A model generated the notes under the pieces. The model was not told the origin of the DNA. It did not search any database and saw only the letters and a program-made list of their open reading frames with translations. From contig JAGBJJ010000093.1 of assembly GCA_017934525.1 (NCBI GenBank), positions 1 to 62,364 of the forward strand: a DNA stretch of 62,364 bases, written 5' to 3'. Shown here piece by piece: positions 49,589 to 58,677 of the stretch. The position numbers were made by a program, and so were the translations under genes. The stretch's first letter is position 1, and the number at the start of each line of letters is the position of its first letter. The DNA comes from Prevotella sp. (GTDB lineage: Bacteria; Bacteroidota; Bacteroidia; Bacteroidales; Bacteroidaceae).

Positions 49589-51265
49589 ATGAAAACTTGG
49601 CTTTTGGCTGTGCTGCAGCTGTCACTGACGGCAAGCTGCGACAGAAATACCCTTCAGGAAAATACAGGTAGCAGATACGCTGACTTCGACCTGTCGGGCG
49701 AGGCCGTGACGCAGGTGAAGAACACTACTTTCTACACCACTAAGGGCATCACGGTGAAGAACTCGGGCGCAGGCCCCGAGGCTTGGAGCGCAACAAATCA
49801 GTATGTGCCGCTGCTGGTGAGGTATGCCGACGGCGGAACGACGGTGGCTAACGCGATGGTGCGCCTGCGATGGGCAAAAGTGGAAGACGAGAGCGGCTAC
49901 CATTTTGAGAGAGAGCTCGACAACTATTTCCTGTCGGCTTACCGGAACAAGCAGAAAGTGTGTTTGGGCATCTTCCCCCTTGATTCGTGGACGAGCAACG
50001 ATGTGGCCGTGACAGCCTCCTACAACGGACAGCAGCGCGTGGCCTACATAGGCTACCCGAAGTATATACACCAGCTGCTGATACAGCAGGATAAATACCG
50101 CCCGAGACTCTATCAGAACTACGACGGCACCATCACCGATGCCAGTGGCCCTCTCTACTATGCTCCCGACCTGCGCAACCCCCTTTTGCGCACCAAATAT
50201 CAGCAGTTGCTGCAGGCCTTCCGTCGATATCTCGACGAGGAGTTGGAAGTCGACGGCAAGAAGCTCTGTCGGCGCATGCTGGTCAGGGAGATTCAGATGC
50301 GCTACTGGGGCTACTTTGGCGAAGGCCTCTACAACTATTTGGGCTCTAACCGTGGCACGGTGACCATCACTTCCGATGCCGACCCGCGCAGCGACATGGA
50401 GACGTCGGCCGACCTCATAGCCTGGGGCAAGATGTTTGTTGAGACATTCCCCGACATTCGTCTGGTGGCACCCAGCAATATCTTCTGGCAAACGCAAGCT
50501 TATAATGAATTCCAGTATTGGCTGGCAACAGGCACCAATCAGTGCGGTGAGTTCGGACTTTTCTATGATATGTGGGGCGACGACACTCTGACACCCATTG
50601 CCTCCACCAGCACAGTGTGGAACGGCCAGTCGCTGAGACCGCTGCTGCTGAACAAATGGCGTAAGGCGCCCATCGGCGGTGAACCTGGCCTCCATAAACC
50701 TACGGCTAGCTTCAAGCCTTACTCTACTCTGGCTGACCAGCTGAAGTTGGCGCGTCCGGCAAAGATACTGGTCGGCGACATCACGGGCAGTGACGGAGCT
50801 ACTGTTGCGCGAAGCACCATCGGCAGTACTGAGAGCCAGATATTCAAAGACGCCTACTCGCTGATGGGGTTCCGCATTATTGCCGCCAACCCCGTCTGGT
50901 CATCCGTTCAGCGCGGTCAGGTCAAGGTGCTCTTCTATATGCAGAACATAGGGCTCACGCCTGTGTATGAGCCATGGGATATATACTACGTGTTCCGCAG
51001 CGCCTCTACCAATCAGGAAGTGTTTACCAGAAAGTCGCACTACGATATTCGTCAGTTGATGCCGCCCGACAATCCCGACGACGTGCTCAACGTCAGAGAT
51101 GCTGCCTGGGTGCCGGTGAGCGATGATTTGCCCGATGTGCCGGCCGGCAGCTATAAGGTGTATCTGCGCATAGTCGACCCCGACGGCATTGTGCCTAACA
51201 TGCGGCTGTCTCAGCCGGGTTACGATGCCAATGGCGAGTATTTCATGATGAACGTGAAGATATGA
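49589..51265 (+). CDS. DUF4832-type lipoprotein, probable glycoside-hydrolase fold
   Basis: 558 residues from the ATG at 49589, chosen because it opens a lipoprotein signal (MKTWLLAVLQLSLTASC). The central part (about 60-400) looks like a TIM barrel, with FYTTKGITVKN, RWAKVEDESGY, EIQMRYWGYFGEGLYNYLG, DIRLVAPSN and CGEFGLFYDMWGDD; acids in such positions (E in VREIQMRYWG; D in YDMWGDD) could be catalytic but are not proven. The C-terminal part has VKVLFYMQNIGLTPVYEPWD, the DUF4832 pattern of an Ig-like closing domain. It overlaps the flippase gene by 4 bp. A surface or periplasmic enzyme trimming the polymer is a reasonable inference. Confidence 0.7.
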   Translation: MKTWLLAVLQLSLTASCDRNTLQENTGSRYADFDLSGEAVTQVKNTTFYTTKGITVKNSGAGPEAWSATNQYVPLLVRYADGGTTVANAMVRLRWAKVEDESGYHFERELDNYFLSAYRNKQKVCLGIFPLDSWTSNDVAVTASYNGQQRVAYIGYPKYIHQLLIQQDKYRPRLYQNYDGTITDASGPLYYAPDLRNPLLRTKYQQLLQAFRRYLDEELEVDGKKLCRRMLVREIQMRYWGYFGEGLYNYLGSNRGTVTITSDADPRSDMETSADLIAWGKMFVETFPDIRLVAPSNIFWQTQAYNEFQYWLATGTNQCGEFGLFYDMWGDDTLTPIASTSTVWNGQSLRPLLLNKWRKAPIGGEPGLHKPTASFKPYSTLADQLKLARPAKILVGDITGSDGATVARSTIGSTESQIFKDAYSLMGFRIIAANPVWSSVQRGQVKVLFYMQNIGLTPVYEPWDIYYVFRSASTNQEVFTRKSHYDIRQLMPPDNPDDVLNVRDAAWVPVSDDLPDVPAGSYKVYLRIVDPDGIVPNMRLSQPGYDANGEYFMMNVKI

Positions 51266-52695
51266 TGGGCAGAAACGCACGTAGCTTCTTCTGGAATCTT
51301 TCTGAGAACCTCGCCACACAGCTTATACAGTTCACTATTGGCATCATTATGGCCCGCATACTGATGCCTGCCGACTATGGGCTTGTGGGCATACTCTATG
51401 TCTATATCGCCATCTGCACCACGGTGACCAATGGCGGTTTCTCGGCCGCGTTGATACAGAATACCGAGCGCAACGAGAGCGACTACTCCACGGTGTTCTT
51501 CTTCAACATGGGCGTGAGCGTGGCACTCGCCCTGCTGCTCTGGACGCTGTCGCCGCTGCTGGCTTCGTTCTATGGGCAGCCTCTGCTCGAGGGGCTGACA
51601 AAGGTGATGGCCCTGCCCATTGTCATCAACGCCCTCAACCTGGTGCAACGCACGCGTCTCACCATACAGCTCGATTTCAAGTTGCTGGCAAAGATAGGCG
51701 TGGTAGCGGCAGTGGTGCAGGGCACTACCGGTGTGGCCATGGCCTACTCTGGCTGCGGCGTTTGGTCGATAGCATGGGCTCAGGTGGCCGGCGCAGCAAC
51801 CAGCTGTCTGCTGTGTTGGCTCTGGTCGGGCTGGCGGCCGCAGAGCCGCTTCTCTGCTCCGGCATTCAAGCGCATGTTCAGCTACGGGTCGAAGTTGCTC
51901 ACGTCGTCGCTCATCGACACGGTGTGGAACAATATCTACCCGCTCATCATCGGCAAGTTCTACCCCCCGGCCAGTTTGGGATTCTTCACCCGAGCCCACG
52001 GCTATGCCGCCTTGCCTGCCACCACCATCACCGACGTGGTCAGCCGTGTCACCTTCCCCATCCTGTCGGAGATGCAGGCCGGCAGGCAGCAATTGCATCA
52101 GTCATACAACCAGATGCTATTGCTGACGGCTTTCTTCATGTTTCCGCTCATGGTGGGCATTGCCACGCTGGCCGACCCGCTGATACGCCTGATGCTCACC
52201 GACAAGTGGGTCGGTTGTGTGCCTTACCTGCAGATACTCTGTCTGGCTATGATGCTCTATCCCGTGCATGCGCTCAACCTGACGCTGCTCAAGGTGACGG
52301 GGCGCAGCGACCTGTTTCTACGCTTGGAGCTATGGAAGAAAGGCCTTGGCATCATTGTGCTGGCAGCCACGTTGCCACTGGGCGTGAAGGCTATGTGTTG
52401 GGGCATGTTGCTGCTGTCGGTGGTCAGTCTGCTGTTCAATACGCACTATACGGGAAAGTTCCTGCAGTTGGGCATTTTTGCCCAGATTAAGTTTTGTCTG
52501 CCCATTGCCGGCATAGCAGCCCTCTCGGCAGCTTGTGCCTATGGCACCACGCGGTTGGCTACAGAGCTATGGCTGCAGCTGCTTGGCGGCGCCATGGCTG
52601 GCGCGATTGCCTATTGTCTTTTCAGTAGGCTGCTCACTCCCTCTGCTTTTAAAACGGTCGTGGAAACCGTCAGGAACCGTCGGTCTGCGGCATGA
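51262..52695 (+). CDS. wzx: Wzx-type flippase (MOP superfamily)
   Basis: 477 residues with about 14 membrane segments. The start ATGATGGGRNARSFFWNL overlaps the previous stop over ATGA. The family pattern of polysaccharide flippases is seen in LIQFTIGIIMARILMPADYG in the first segments and SKLLTSSLIDTVWNNIYPLI in the middle. It moves the lipid-linked repeat unit from the cytoplasmic to the periplasmic side, feeding Wzy. It follows the DUF4832 lipoprotein and precedes another glycosyltransferase. Confidence 0.93.
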   Translation: MMGRNARSFFWNLSENLATQLIQFTIGIIMARILMPADYGLVGILYVYIAICTTVTNGGFSAALIQNTERNESDYSTVFFFNMGVSVALALLLWTLSPLLASFYGQPLLEGLTKVMALPIVINALNLVQRTRLTIQLDFKLLAKIGVVAAVVQGTTGVAMAYSGCGVWSIAWAQVAGAATSCLLCWLWSGWRPQSRFSAPAFKRMFSYGSKLLTSSLIDTVWNNIYPLIIGKFYPPASLGFFTRAHGYAALPATTITDVVSRVTFPILSEMQAGRQQLHQSYNQMLLLTAFFMFPLMVGIATLADPLIRLMLTDKWVGCVPYLQILCLAMMLYPVHALNLTLLKVTGRSDLFLRLELWKKGLGIIVLAATLPLGVKAMCWGMLLLSVVSLLFNTHYTGKFLQLGIFAQIKFCLPIAGIAALSAACAYGTTRLATELWLQLLGGAMAGAIAYCLFSRLLTPSAFKTVVETVRNRRSAA

Positions 52696-52720
52696 AAACC
52701 AAAATAGAAATATTATACTT

Positions 52721-53713
52721 ATGAATAATTCATCCATCCCCCCTGCTGAAGTCATGGTGACGGTTATCTGTCTGACATATAACCACGAGCACTATATCCG
52801 ACAGTGTCTTGACGGTTTTGTCGGACAGCAGACCACATTTCCGTTTGAAGTGATTGTCCACGACGATGCTTCCTCTGACGCCACGCCGCAGATAATTATG
52901 GATTATGCAGCCCGTCATCCCGACATCATCAAGCCCGTCTTCCAAGCAGAGAACCAGTTCTCACGCGGACAGGAAGTGCGAAGCAAACTGTGGCATGGCC
53001 TTTTCCAGGGAGCGCGCGGCAAGTATGTGGCGCTGTGCGAAGGCGACGACTGGTGGTCGGCGCCAGACAAGTTGCAGCTGCAGGTAGACTTCCTCGAGGC
53101 TCATCCGGACTATGGCATGTGTTTTCACGATGCTGACTTTTATGACGAACGTGCCCATGCCTTCATTGGCAGTCATAACCGCTATCCGGTTGACACCGAT
53201 GTGTCGCCCGAAGAACTCATCATGGGCAGTGGCAATTTCTGTCCTACTAACTCGCTGTGCATGCGGCGGTCGCTGTGCGACGTCGCCCCCACGATGGTGT
53301 TCAGCCAGTATGTGGGCGACTACCCCTTGCAGATGTACTTCGGCTTGGTGTCGAAGGTGCGCTATCTGGCCCGGTCGCTCAGCGTCTATCGAGTGAACAC
53401 CAGTGCCTCGTGGACTCAACGTACCTACCGCACGGCTGATTTCGGGAAGTTTAAGTCGGTGCTCGATAAGGAAATGGCCCTCTACCGCGACTTCACGGCC
53501 TGCTATCCGCAGTATAAAGATGTGTTCGAAAGGAAGAAGAACAAACATCTGGCCTACTATTGCGCCATTTATGGCCAATATGCGCAGGCTCGCAAGGCTT
53601 GGCTGAGCCTGCCATGGGCCGACCGCGACAAGTCGTTCTCGATGCTCATGCGCCTTTGGGGGCCCGCAGGGCTCTATGACCGTATCAAGGGGCTTAGGGC
53701 GGTCAGACAATAA
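52721..53713 (+). CDS. Family 2 glycosyltransferase
   Basis: 330 residues from the ATG at 52721 (MNNSSIPPAEVMVTVICLTY). Motifs: VICLTYNHEHYIRQCLDGFV, the donor-binding DDASSDATPQII, and the CEGDDWW loop where the D-D binds metal. NPYD-like C-terminal segments (SVYRVNTSASWTQR) follow. This branch (TYNHExYIxQCLDG) is common in capsule clusters and often adds the first or second sugar. Its 3' end is followed by a 78-bp spacer holding a hairpin. Confidence 0.9.
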   Translation: MNNSSIPPAEVMVTVICLTYNHEHYIRQCLDGFVGQQTTFPFEVIVHDDASSDATPQIIMDYAARHPDIIKPVFQAENQFSRGQEVRSKLWHGLFQGARGKYVALCEGDDWWSAPDKLQLQVDFLEAHPDYGMCFHDADFYDERAHAFIGSHNRYPVDTDVSPEELIMGSGNFCPTNSLCMRRSLCDVAPTMVFSQYVGDYPLQMYFGLVSKVRYLARSLSVYRVNTSASWTQRTYRTADFGKFKSVLDKEMALYRDFTACYPQYKDVFERKKNKHLAYYCAIYGQYAQARKAWLSLPWADRDKSFSMLMRLWGPAGLYDRIKGLRAVRQ

Positions 53714-53725
53714 TAGATAAACTGA

Positions 53726-53761
53726 TTAGACTTAGCTAAAAACAGCTATTATTAAGTCTAA
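53726..53761 (+). other. Intercistronic hairpin in the exopolysaccharide operon
   Basis: TTAGACTTA (53726-53734) pairs with TAAGTCTAA (53753-53761); inside it AGCT repeats a short pairing. No T-run follows, so it is not a standard terminator. It may affect mRNA stability or read-through between glycosyltransferase and aminotransferase genes. Confidence 0.5.
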
Positions 53762-53790
53762 AATATTCATGTAGAAAAGCAAAAAAAATT

Positions 53791-54942
53791 ATGGACATCA
53801 GAAAAATAGGCTTCGACCTGAACACACGCGACAGATTGATTACAGTCACGTCGCCCCTGCTGCCCGACCTGGACGATTTTACGCACAGTTTGCAGCAAAT
53901 ATGGAAAAAACGCTGGCTGACCAACAATGGCCCTTTCCACCAGCAGCTTGAAGACGACCTGCAGCGCTACCTGAAGGTAGACCATCTGAGCCTTTTCGCC
54001 AACGGCACGCTGCCCTTGATCACGGCCTTGCAGGCTCTTCATGTAGAGGGCGAGGTAATTACCACACCCTTCAGTTTTGTGGCTACTACCCATTCGCTCT
54101 GGTGGAATGGCATCAAGCCAGTTTTTGTCGACATCGATCCCGTCACCTGCAACCTTGACCCCGACAAGATAGAGGCTGCCATCACACCGCGCACTACGGC
54201 CATCATGCCCGTCCACGTCTATGGCATGCCCTGCGACACCGACCGCATACAGCAGATTGCCGACCGCCATGGGCTGAAGGTCATCTACGATGCGGCTCAT
54301 GCTTTCGGCGTGGAGGTGGGAGGCAAGTCGCTGCTCAATGCCGGTGACATGTCGACGCTCAGCTTTCATGCCACAAAGGTATACAACACCGTGGAGGGCG
54401 GGGCCCTCGTCGTAAATACCGCTGCGATGAAGCAGCACATAGACAATCTGAAGAACTTCGGATTCATCGGTGAAACCGACATTGTGGCTCCTGGCATCAA
54501 TGGTAAGATGGACGAGATACGGGCGGCCTACGGTATTCTAAATCTGAAGCTGGTCGACGAGGCCATTGCCATGCGTCGCAAGGCGGCTATGCTCTACAGG
54601 GAGTTGCTCAGCGGTGTGCCTGGCATCAGCTGGCTTGACGACATGCCTGGCGTGAGGCATAACTACTCCTACTTCCCTATCTTCGTCGATGCGGGTCAGT
54701 ATGGCATGACACGCGATGCACTCTATGAAAAGCTTAAGCAGCACAACATCTTAGGCCGCCGCTATTTCTATCCGCTCATCAGCAATCTGTCTATCTACAA
54801 CCGGCTGGAGAGTGCCGACCCGGGCAACCTGCCCGTGGCCAACCGCAAGGCTGACACGGTAATCTGCTTGCCCATGTGTGCCGGGCTGACGGAATCTCAA
54901 ATAGAAAAAATAGTAAATCAAATAAAAAGTAAAGGAGAATGA
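53791..54942 (+). CDS. DegT/DnrJ/EryC1/StrS-family sugar aminotransferase
   Basis: 383 residues. Fold-type I PLP enzyme: ANGTLPLITALQALHVEGEV near 70 and PFSFVATTHSLWWNGIKPVF (the G-x-x-x-P-x-F-x-D segment), DAAHAFG, and the PLP-binding lysine K196 in FHATKVYNTVEGGALV. The C-terminus has PMCAGLTESQIEKIV. It aminates a keto-sugar nucleotide using glutamate. The adjacent PglD-like acetyltransferase overlaps by 4 bp and would N-acetylate the product, as in bacillosamine or related di-amino sugar synthesis. The keto-sugar-producing dehydratase is not in this window. Confidence 0.93.
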   Translation: MDIRKIGFDLNTRDRLITVTSPLLPDLDDFTHSLQQIWKKRWLTNNGPFHQQLEDDLQRYLKVDHLSLFANGTLPLITALQALHVEGEVITTPFSFVATTHSLWWNGIKPVFVDIDPVTCNLDPDKIEAAITPRTTAIMPVHVYGMPCDTDRIQQIADRHGLKVIYDAAHAFGVEVGGKSLLNAGDMSTLSFHATKVYNTVEGGALVVNTAAMKQHIDNLKNFGFIGETDIVAPGINGKMDEIRAAYGILNLKLVDEAIAMRRKAAMLYRELLSGVPGISWLDDMPGVRHNYSYFPIFVDAGQYGMTRDALYEKLKQHNILGRRYFYPLISNLSIYNRLESADPGNLPVANRKADTVICLPMCAGLTESQIEKIVNQIKSKGE

Positions 54943-55607
54943 AAAATTTATTGATTGTCGGGGCTCGTGGTTTTGGCCGTGAGACGTATGGATTCAGACA
55001 TTCGTTTATAGGCTATGGCGAGGAGTTCACCATCAAAGGCTTTCTTGACAGTGCCAGCGATGCGCTGGATGGTTTCGAGGGCTTCCCGCCCATTGTGTCG
55101 TCGGTAGAGGATTATGAGATACAGCCTGACGACGTGTTTGTGGTGGCGCTGGGCGACCCTAAGATGAAGAAGAAATACATAGAGATGATTCAGCAGAAGG
55201 GAGGTCAGTTTATATCGCTGTTATCCAAAGACGTGTTGATGAGTGGTAATGCCAAGAAGATTGGCGAGGGAAGCATCATTTATGGCCTGGCGGCTCTGTC
55301 GGGTAATGCCACTATAGGCAATTTTGTTACGATACTGTCGGGCAGTATCGTGGGGCACGATGCTGTAGTCGACGATTTCTGCATGCTCGACTGCCAGTCG
55401 TTCATGGGCGGCTTCTCACGTCTGCAGAAGGGAGCCAGTCTCGGCACAGGTGCCATGGTGATGCCCCATGTGACGGTGGGTGAGTATGCTGTGGTCAATG
55501 CTGGTAGCGTGGTGGCAAAGGATGTGGAAGCTGGCTCGACGGTGATGGGCATGCCCGCCCAGAACAGTCGCCGTTGGCTGCGCATGGTTTTACAAGGCGT
55601 CAGATAA
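54939..55607 (+). CDS. PglD/NeuD-like sugar N-acetyltransferase
   Basis: 222 residues. An N-terminal Rossmann-like domain (about 1-90, LLIVGARGFGRETYGFRHSF and VVALGDPKMKKKYIEMIQ) is followed by hexapeptide repeats (about 95-210): IGEGSIIYGLAALSGNATIG, GSIVGHDAVVDDFCML, GAMVMPHVTVGEYAVVNAGS, GMPAQNSRRWL at the end. The GHD motif with its His is the expected catalytic base of PglD-type acetyltransferases. It should acetylate the amino sugar made by the preceding aminotransferase. AAAGGAGA lies directly before the ATG, an unusual Shine-Dalgarno-like stretch inside the operon. Confidence 0.9.
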   Translation: MKNLLIVGARGFGRETYGFRHSFIGYGEEFTIKGFLDSASDALDGFEGFPPIVSSVEDYEIQPDDVFVVALGDPKMKKKYIEMIQQKGGQFISLLSKDVLMSGNAKKIGEGSIIYGLAALSGNATIGNFVTILSGSIVGHDAVVDDFCMLDCQSFMGGFSRLQKGASLGTGAMVMPHVTVGEYAVVNAGSVVAKDVEAGSTVMGMPAQNSRRWLRMVLQGVR

Positions 55608-55639
55608 CGCCGCTTGTCGTGAAAACAAATGAATGTGTT

Positions 55640-56443
55640 ATGAACTACAGACATCTATTTGCATGCCTGATGGCGATGATTGTCATGTCGGCATGCACAA
55701 CAAAAAAGATTGCCTATCTGCAGAGCGATGAAGATATGCAGAAGGCGGTCAGCGCCGTTCCCACCTTTTATGACGCTCGTTTTAAGGTGAAGGACCTGCT
55801 GACCATCAACGTGTCGTGCTCGCAGCCAGAGGTGGCGGCACCATTCAATCTGACGGTTTCTTCGCCGGCAGCTCAGGTGGGGCCATACAACTACACTACG
55901 TCGCAACCCACGCTGCAGGTGTATCAGGTAGACAACAGCGGCAGCATTGCGTTTCCCGTCTTGGGAAAGATACGCGTGGAAGGCATGACCAAGTCGGAGC
56001 TGGAAAGCTATCTGGTGAGCAGGCTAGCCTCTTACATCAAGGGCGAGGAACCCACCGTGATTGTCAAGTGGGTGGAGTATAAGTACTCGGTGCTTGGAGA
56101 AGTGGGCCGACCGGGCCAGTTCACCTCGATGAGCAGCAAGGTGAACATCTTTGAAGCCTTGGCTCAGGCAGGCGACATGACCATCTATGGCAAGCGCGAC
56201 AATGTGAAGCTCATTAGGGAAGACGGCCAGGGCGTGCGCACAACCGTGACGCTCGACCTGACGCGGGACGACATTGTCAACTCGCCTTATTACTATTTGG
56301 AGCAGAACGACATTGTCTACGTGGAGCCCAACAAGGCCCGTGCGCGCAGTTCGAACGTCGGCTCGCTGACCACGGTGTGGCTCACGGTGACCTCAATTCT
56401 TATTTCGGCCGCGAGCCTGATTACTACTATTGTTCTTAATTAA
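55640..56443 (+). CDS. wza: Polysaccharide export outer-membrane lipoprotein (Wza/OPX)
   Basis: 267 residues from the ATG at 55640, which opens a lipoprotein signal (MNYRHLFACLMAMIVMSAC). The PES domain lies at about 45-150 (FKVKDLLTINVSCSQPEVAA, QVDNSGSIAFPVLGKIRVEG, SYIKGEEPTVIVKWVEYKY), then one SLBB repeat (SVLGEVGRPGQFTSMSSKVN, IFEALAQAGDMTIYGKRDN). A C-terminal helix (about 240-265, TTVWLTVTSILISAASLITT) could span the outer membrane, like the Wza helix bundle. It exports the finished polymer. The next gene encodes its Wzc-like partner, about 10 bp apart. Confidence 0.9.
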   Translation: MNYRHLFACLMAMIVMSACTTKKIAYLQSDEDMQKAVSAVPTFYDARFKVKDLLTINVSCSQPEVAAPFNLTVSSPAAQVGPYNYTTSQPTLQVYQVDNSGSIAFPVLGKIRVEGMTKSELESYLVSRLASYIKGEEPTVIVKWVEYKYSVLGEVGRPGQFTSMSSKVNIFEALAQAGDMTIYGKRDNVKLIREDGQGVRTTVTLDLTRDDIVNSPYYYLEQNDIVYVEPNKARARSSNVGSLTTVWLTVTSILISAASLITTIVLN

Positions 56444-56453
56444 ACCCGTCAGC

Positions 56454-58670
56454 ATGCAAATGAAAACAACAGAAGACATGTACAGCGAGGAGCGTAAGGA
56501 GTATTTCAACTTCAAGAAGACGCTGCTGAAATACTGGCGATACAGGTATTCTTTTCTCATTATCCTGGCCGTGTTGTGTGTGCTGGCCCTGGCGGTAGTG
56601 ATAATCGTGCCGCCGGCCTATGAGGTGACGGCGTCGATCACCGTGCTCGACGAAGAGCGCGGCGGAAGCAAAAACGACATCTATTCGGTCAACAAACTGT
56701 TCTACAGCGGGCGCGATTGGCTTAACACGGAGAATGAGGTCGAGGTGCTCAAGTCTACTTCGCTCATAGAGCGGGTGGTCAGCAATCTGGGCATGTTTGT
56801 TGAGTATAAGAGCGGCGGCCTCTTGAAAAAGCACCTGCCGGCAGCCGATAGCCCGATACTGGCTGTTGCCGACTCGGGTATGCTAGAGCGTATGGCATCG
56901 GCCATCGACATCACGGTTGCTCCGGCGACTGCTTCTGAGGCTGTCGTGACGGTAAAGACGGAAGTGAATGGCGATGAGTGGGAGAAGAAAGAAACAGTGA
57001 GCCGACTGCCCGCTGCCGTGGCGACGCCTTTTGGGCGTGTGACTCTCAGCGGTAGCCTGGAGAGGACAAAGGCACTGGATAAGGATTTGCACATCCGCCT
57101 GTCGAGTCCCGTAGAGGCTGCTATGGCCAGTGCCGACCGCCTTTCGGTCAGTCTGCTCTCCAGAACATCGTCAGTGGTCAGTCTGGAGTATAAATGCCCC
57201 GATCGTCAGGAAGGCATGAATTTCCTGGCCGAACTGGTGAAGTGCTACAATCAGAATGCCAATGCCGACAAAAACAGGGTGGCGCGCCGCACACAGGAAT
57301 TCCTGCAGAAACGCATTGCCGTTATCAGCGAAGACCTTGACATGACCGACCTGCGTCTGGAGGAGTTTAAGCGCCAGGCCGGACTGACCGACATGAGTGT
57401 CGACACGAGGGAGTTCAGAGAAGAAAACTCTATGTACGACAAAGACCTGCATGAGGTAGAGACGCAGCTCGGACTGCTGCAGCACCTGAAGAGCTTCATG
57501 CAGAAGGCCGAGAACAGGGAAAACCTCGTGCCGAGCGACATCGGCTTGAGAGACGTCAACCTCTCTAACAACATCAATGCCCACAATCAGCTGGTGCTGG
57601 ATTATCAGCGCCTGTCGCGCACGTCGTCTGACAGCAACCCCGTCACCGCCAATATGCGAAGCCAGATTACTACATCATACGACGGGCTGCTGGCCACGCT
57701 GGAAAGCTCGTATACCGGCATGCTCATCACGAAAAACGAGCTGGAGCGCAAGACGCGGCAGTATAGCTCGCGCATCAGTAACGTGCCGGCCAATGAACGG
57801 GTGCTCACCGACATCATGCGCCAGCAGGAGAATAAACAGAGCCTCTATCTCGACCTGCTCAAGAAGTTGGAGGAGAACACCCTGATGCTTGATGCCGTGA
57901 CGGAAAACGCCAAGTTTATCGATTTGCCTTACGCTTCGGCGAATCCAACGTCGCCCAGCAAGAAAATTCTGCTGTTGGCCACGCTCTTCATGGCTCTGGT
58001 AGCCACCACCCTCTGGATGATTTTCAGGGAGTTGTTCTCGACAAAGGTCATTGCTGCTGACGAGATTGGGAAGACGCTGAAGAAGGCAAGAGTGGTAGGA
58101 AAGATTCCCTTCTCTTCACATATAGGCAGAGCCGACGTTGGGGCGATGGTCACGCAGGTGAAGATGTTGATGGACGACAGAAACCAGAAAGGCGTCTGCT
58201 TATTTTCAACCCACGACGGCGACGGCAAGACGTTTGTGGCGGCCAGTCTGGCCGGTGAGCTGGGGCGCATGGGTAAGAAAACACTTTTGCTGAGAATGAA
58301 TCTCCGCGATGATGCTCCGCGCGGTAATGGCACAGCGGCGGATGAATGGGTGGTTGAACCATCGGCCGAAGACCGTCGGCTGCAGGAATGCATAGTCACA
58401 GGCGATGCTGACTACCTGCGCGAGATAATCAGCAGTCAGACATTTGCCGAGAGGCTCGAAAATCTGTTCTGTGAGTACGATTACGTTGTCATCGACAGCG
58501 TGTCGGTGGAGCATCTGCCAAACACTCTGCAACTGTTAAGGCTGGCAGGCTATGGTCTTTATGTCTGCCGGTTGGGCCACACTCGCCGAAAGAGCATAGA
58601 AGAGCTTGCCGCCATCGACGACAGTGGGTCGCTGCCAGCTTTTGATGTTGTGGTAAACTACTATAAATGA
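56454..58670 (+). CDS. wzc: Wzc-like chain-length/export protein with degenerate kinase site
   Basis: 738 residues from the ATG at 56454 (MQMKTTEDMYSEER). The Wzz-type N-terminus has a first helix (about 34-56, FLIILAVLCVLALAVVIIV), a periplasmic region with coiled coil (about 250-460, with the GNVR-type block SNVPANERVLTDIMRQQENK) and a second helix (about 505-523, KKILLLATLFMALVATTLWM). The C-terminal BY-kinase domain has a Walker A-like STHDGDGKTFVAAS, but Walker A' is altered to LLLRMNLRDD (no D-x-D) and the C-terminal tyrosine cluster is reduced to NYYK. Walker B is EYDYVVIDSVS. It probably regulates export by structure rather than by tyrosine phosphorylation. Confidence 0.88.
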   Translation: MQMKTTEDMYSEERKEYFNFKKTLLKYWRYRYSFLIILAVLCVLALAVVIIVPPAYEVTASITVLDEERGGSKNDIYSVNKLFYSGRDWLNTENEVEVLKSTSLIERVVSNLGMFVEYKSGGLLKKHLPAADSPILAVADSGMLERMASAIDITVAPATASEAVVTVKTEVNGDEWEKKETVSRLPAAVATPFGRVTLSGSLERTKALDKDLHIRLSSPVEAAMASADRLSVSLLSRTSSVVSLEYKCPDRQEGMNFLAELVKCYNQNANADKNRVARRTQEFLQKRIAVISEDLDMTDLRLEEFKRQAGLTDMSVDTREFREENSMYDKDLHEVETQLGLLQHLKSFMQKAENRENLVPSDIGLRDVNLSNNINAHNQLVLDYQRLSRTSSDSNPVTANMRSQITTSYDGLLATLESSYTGMLITKNELERKTRQYSSRISNVPANERVLTDIMRQQENKQSLYLDLLKKLEENTLMLDAVTENAKFIDLPYASANPTSPSKKILLLATLFMALVATTLWMIFRELFSTKVIAADEIGKTLKKARVVGKIPFSSHIGRADVGAMVTQVKMLMDDRNQKGVCLFSTHDGDGKTFVAASLAGELGRMGKKTLLLRMNLRDDAPRGNGTAADEWVVEPSAEDRRLQECIVTGDADYLREIISSQTFAERLENLFCEYDYVVIDSVSVEHLPNTLQLLRLAGYGLYVCRLGHTRRKSIEELAAIDDSGSLPAFDVVVNYYK

Positions 58671-58677
58671 TGTAATT

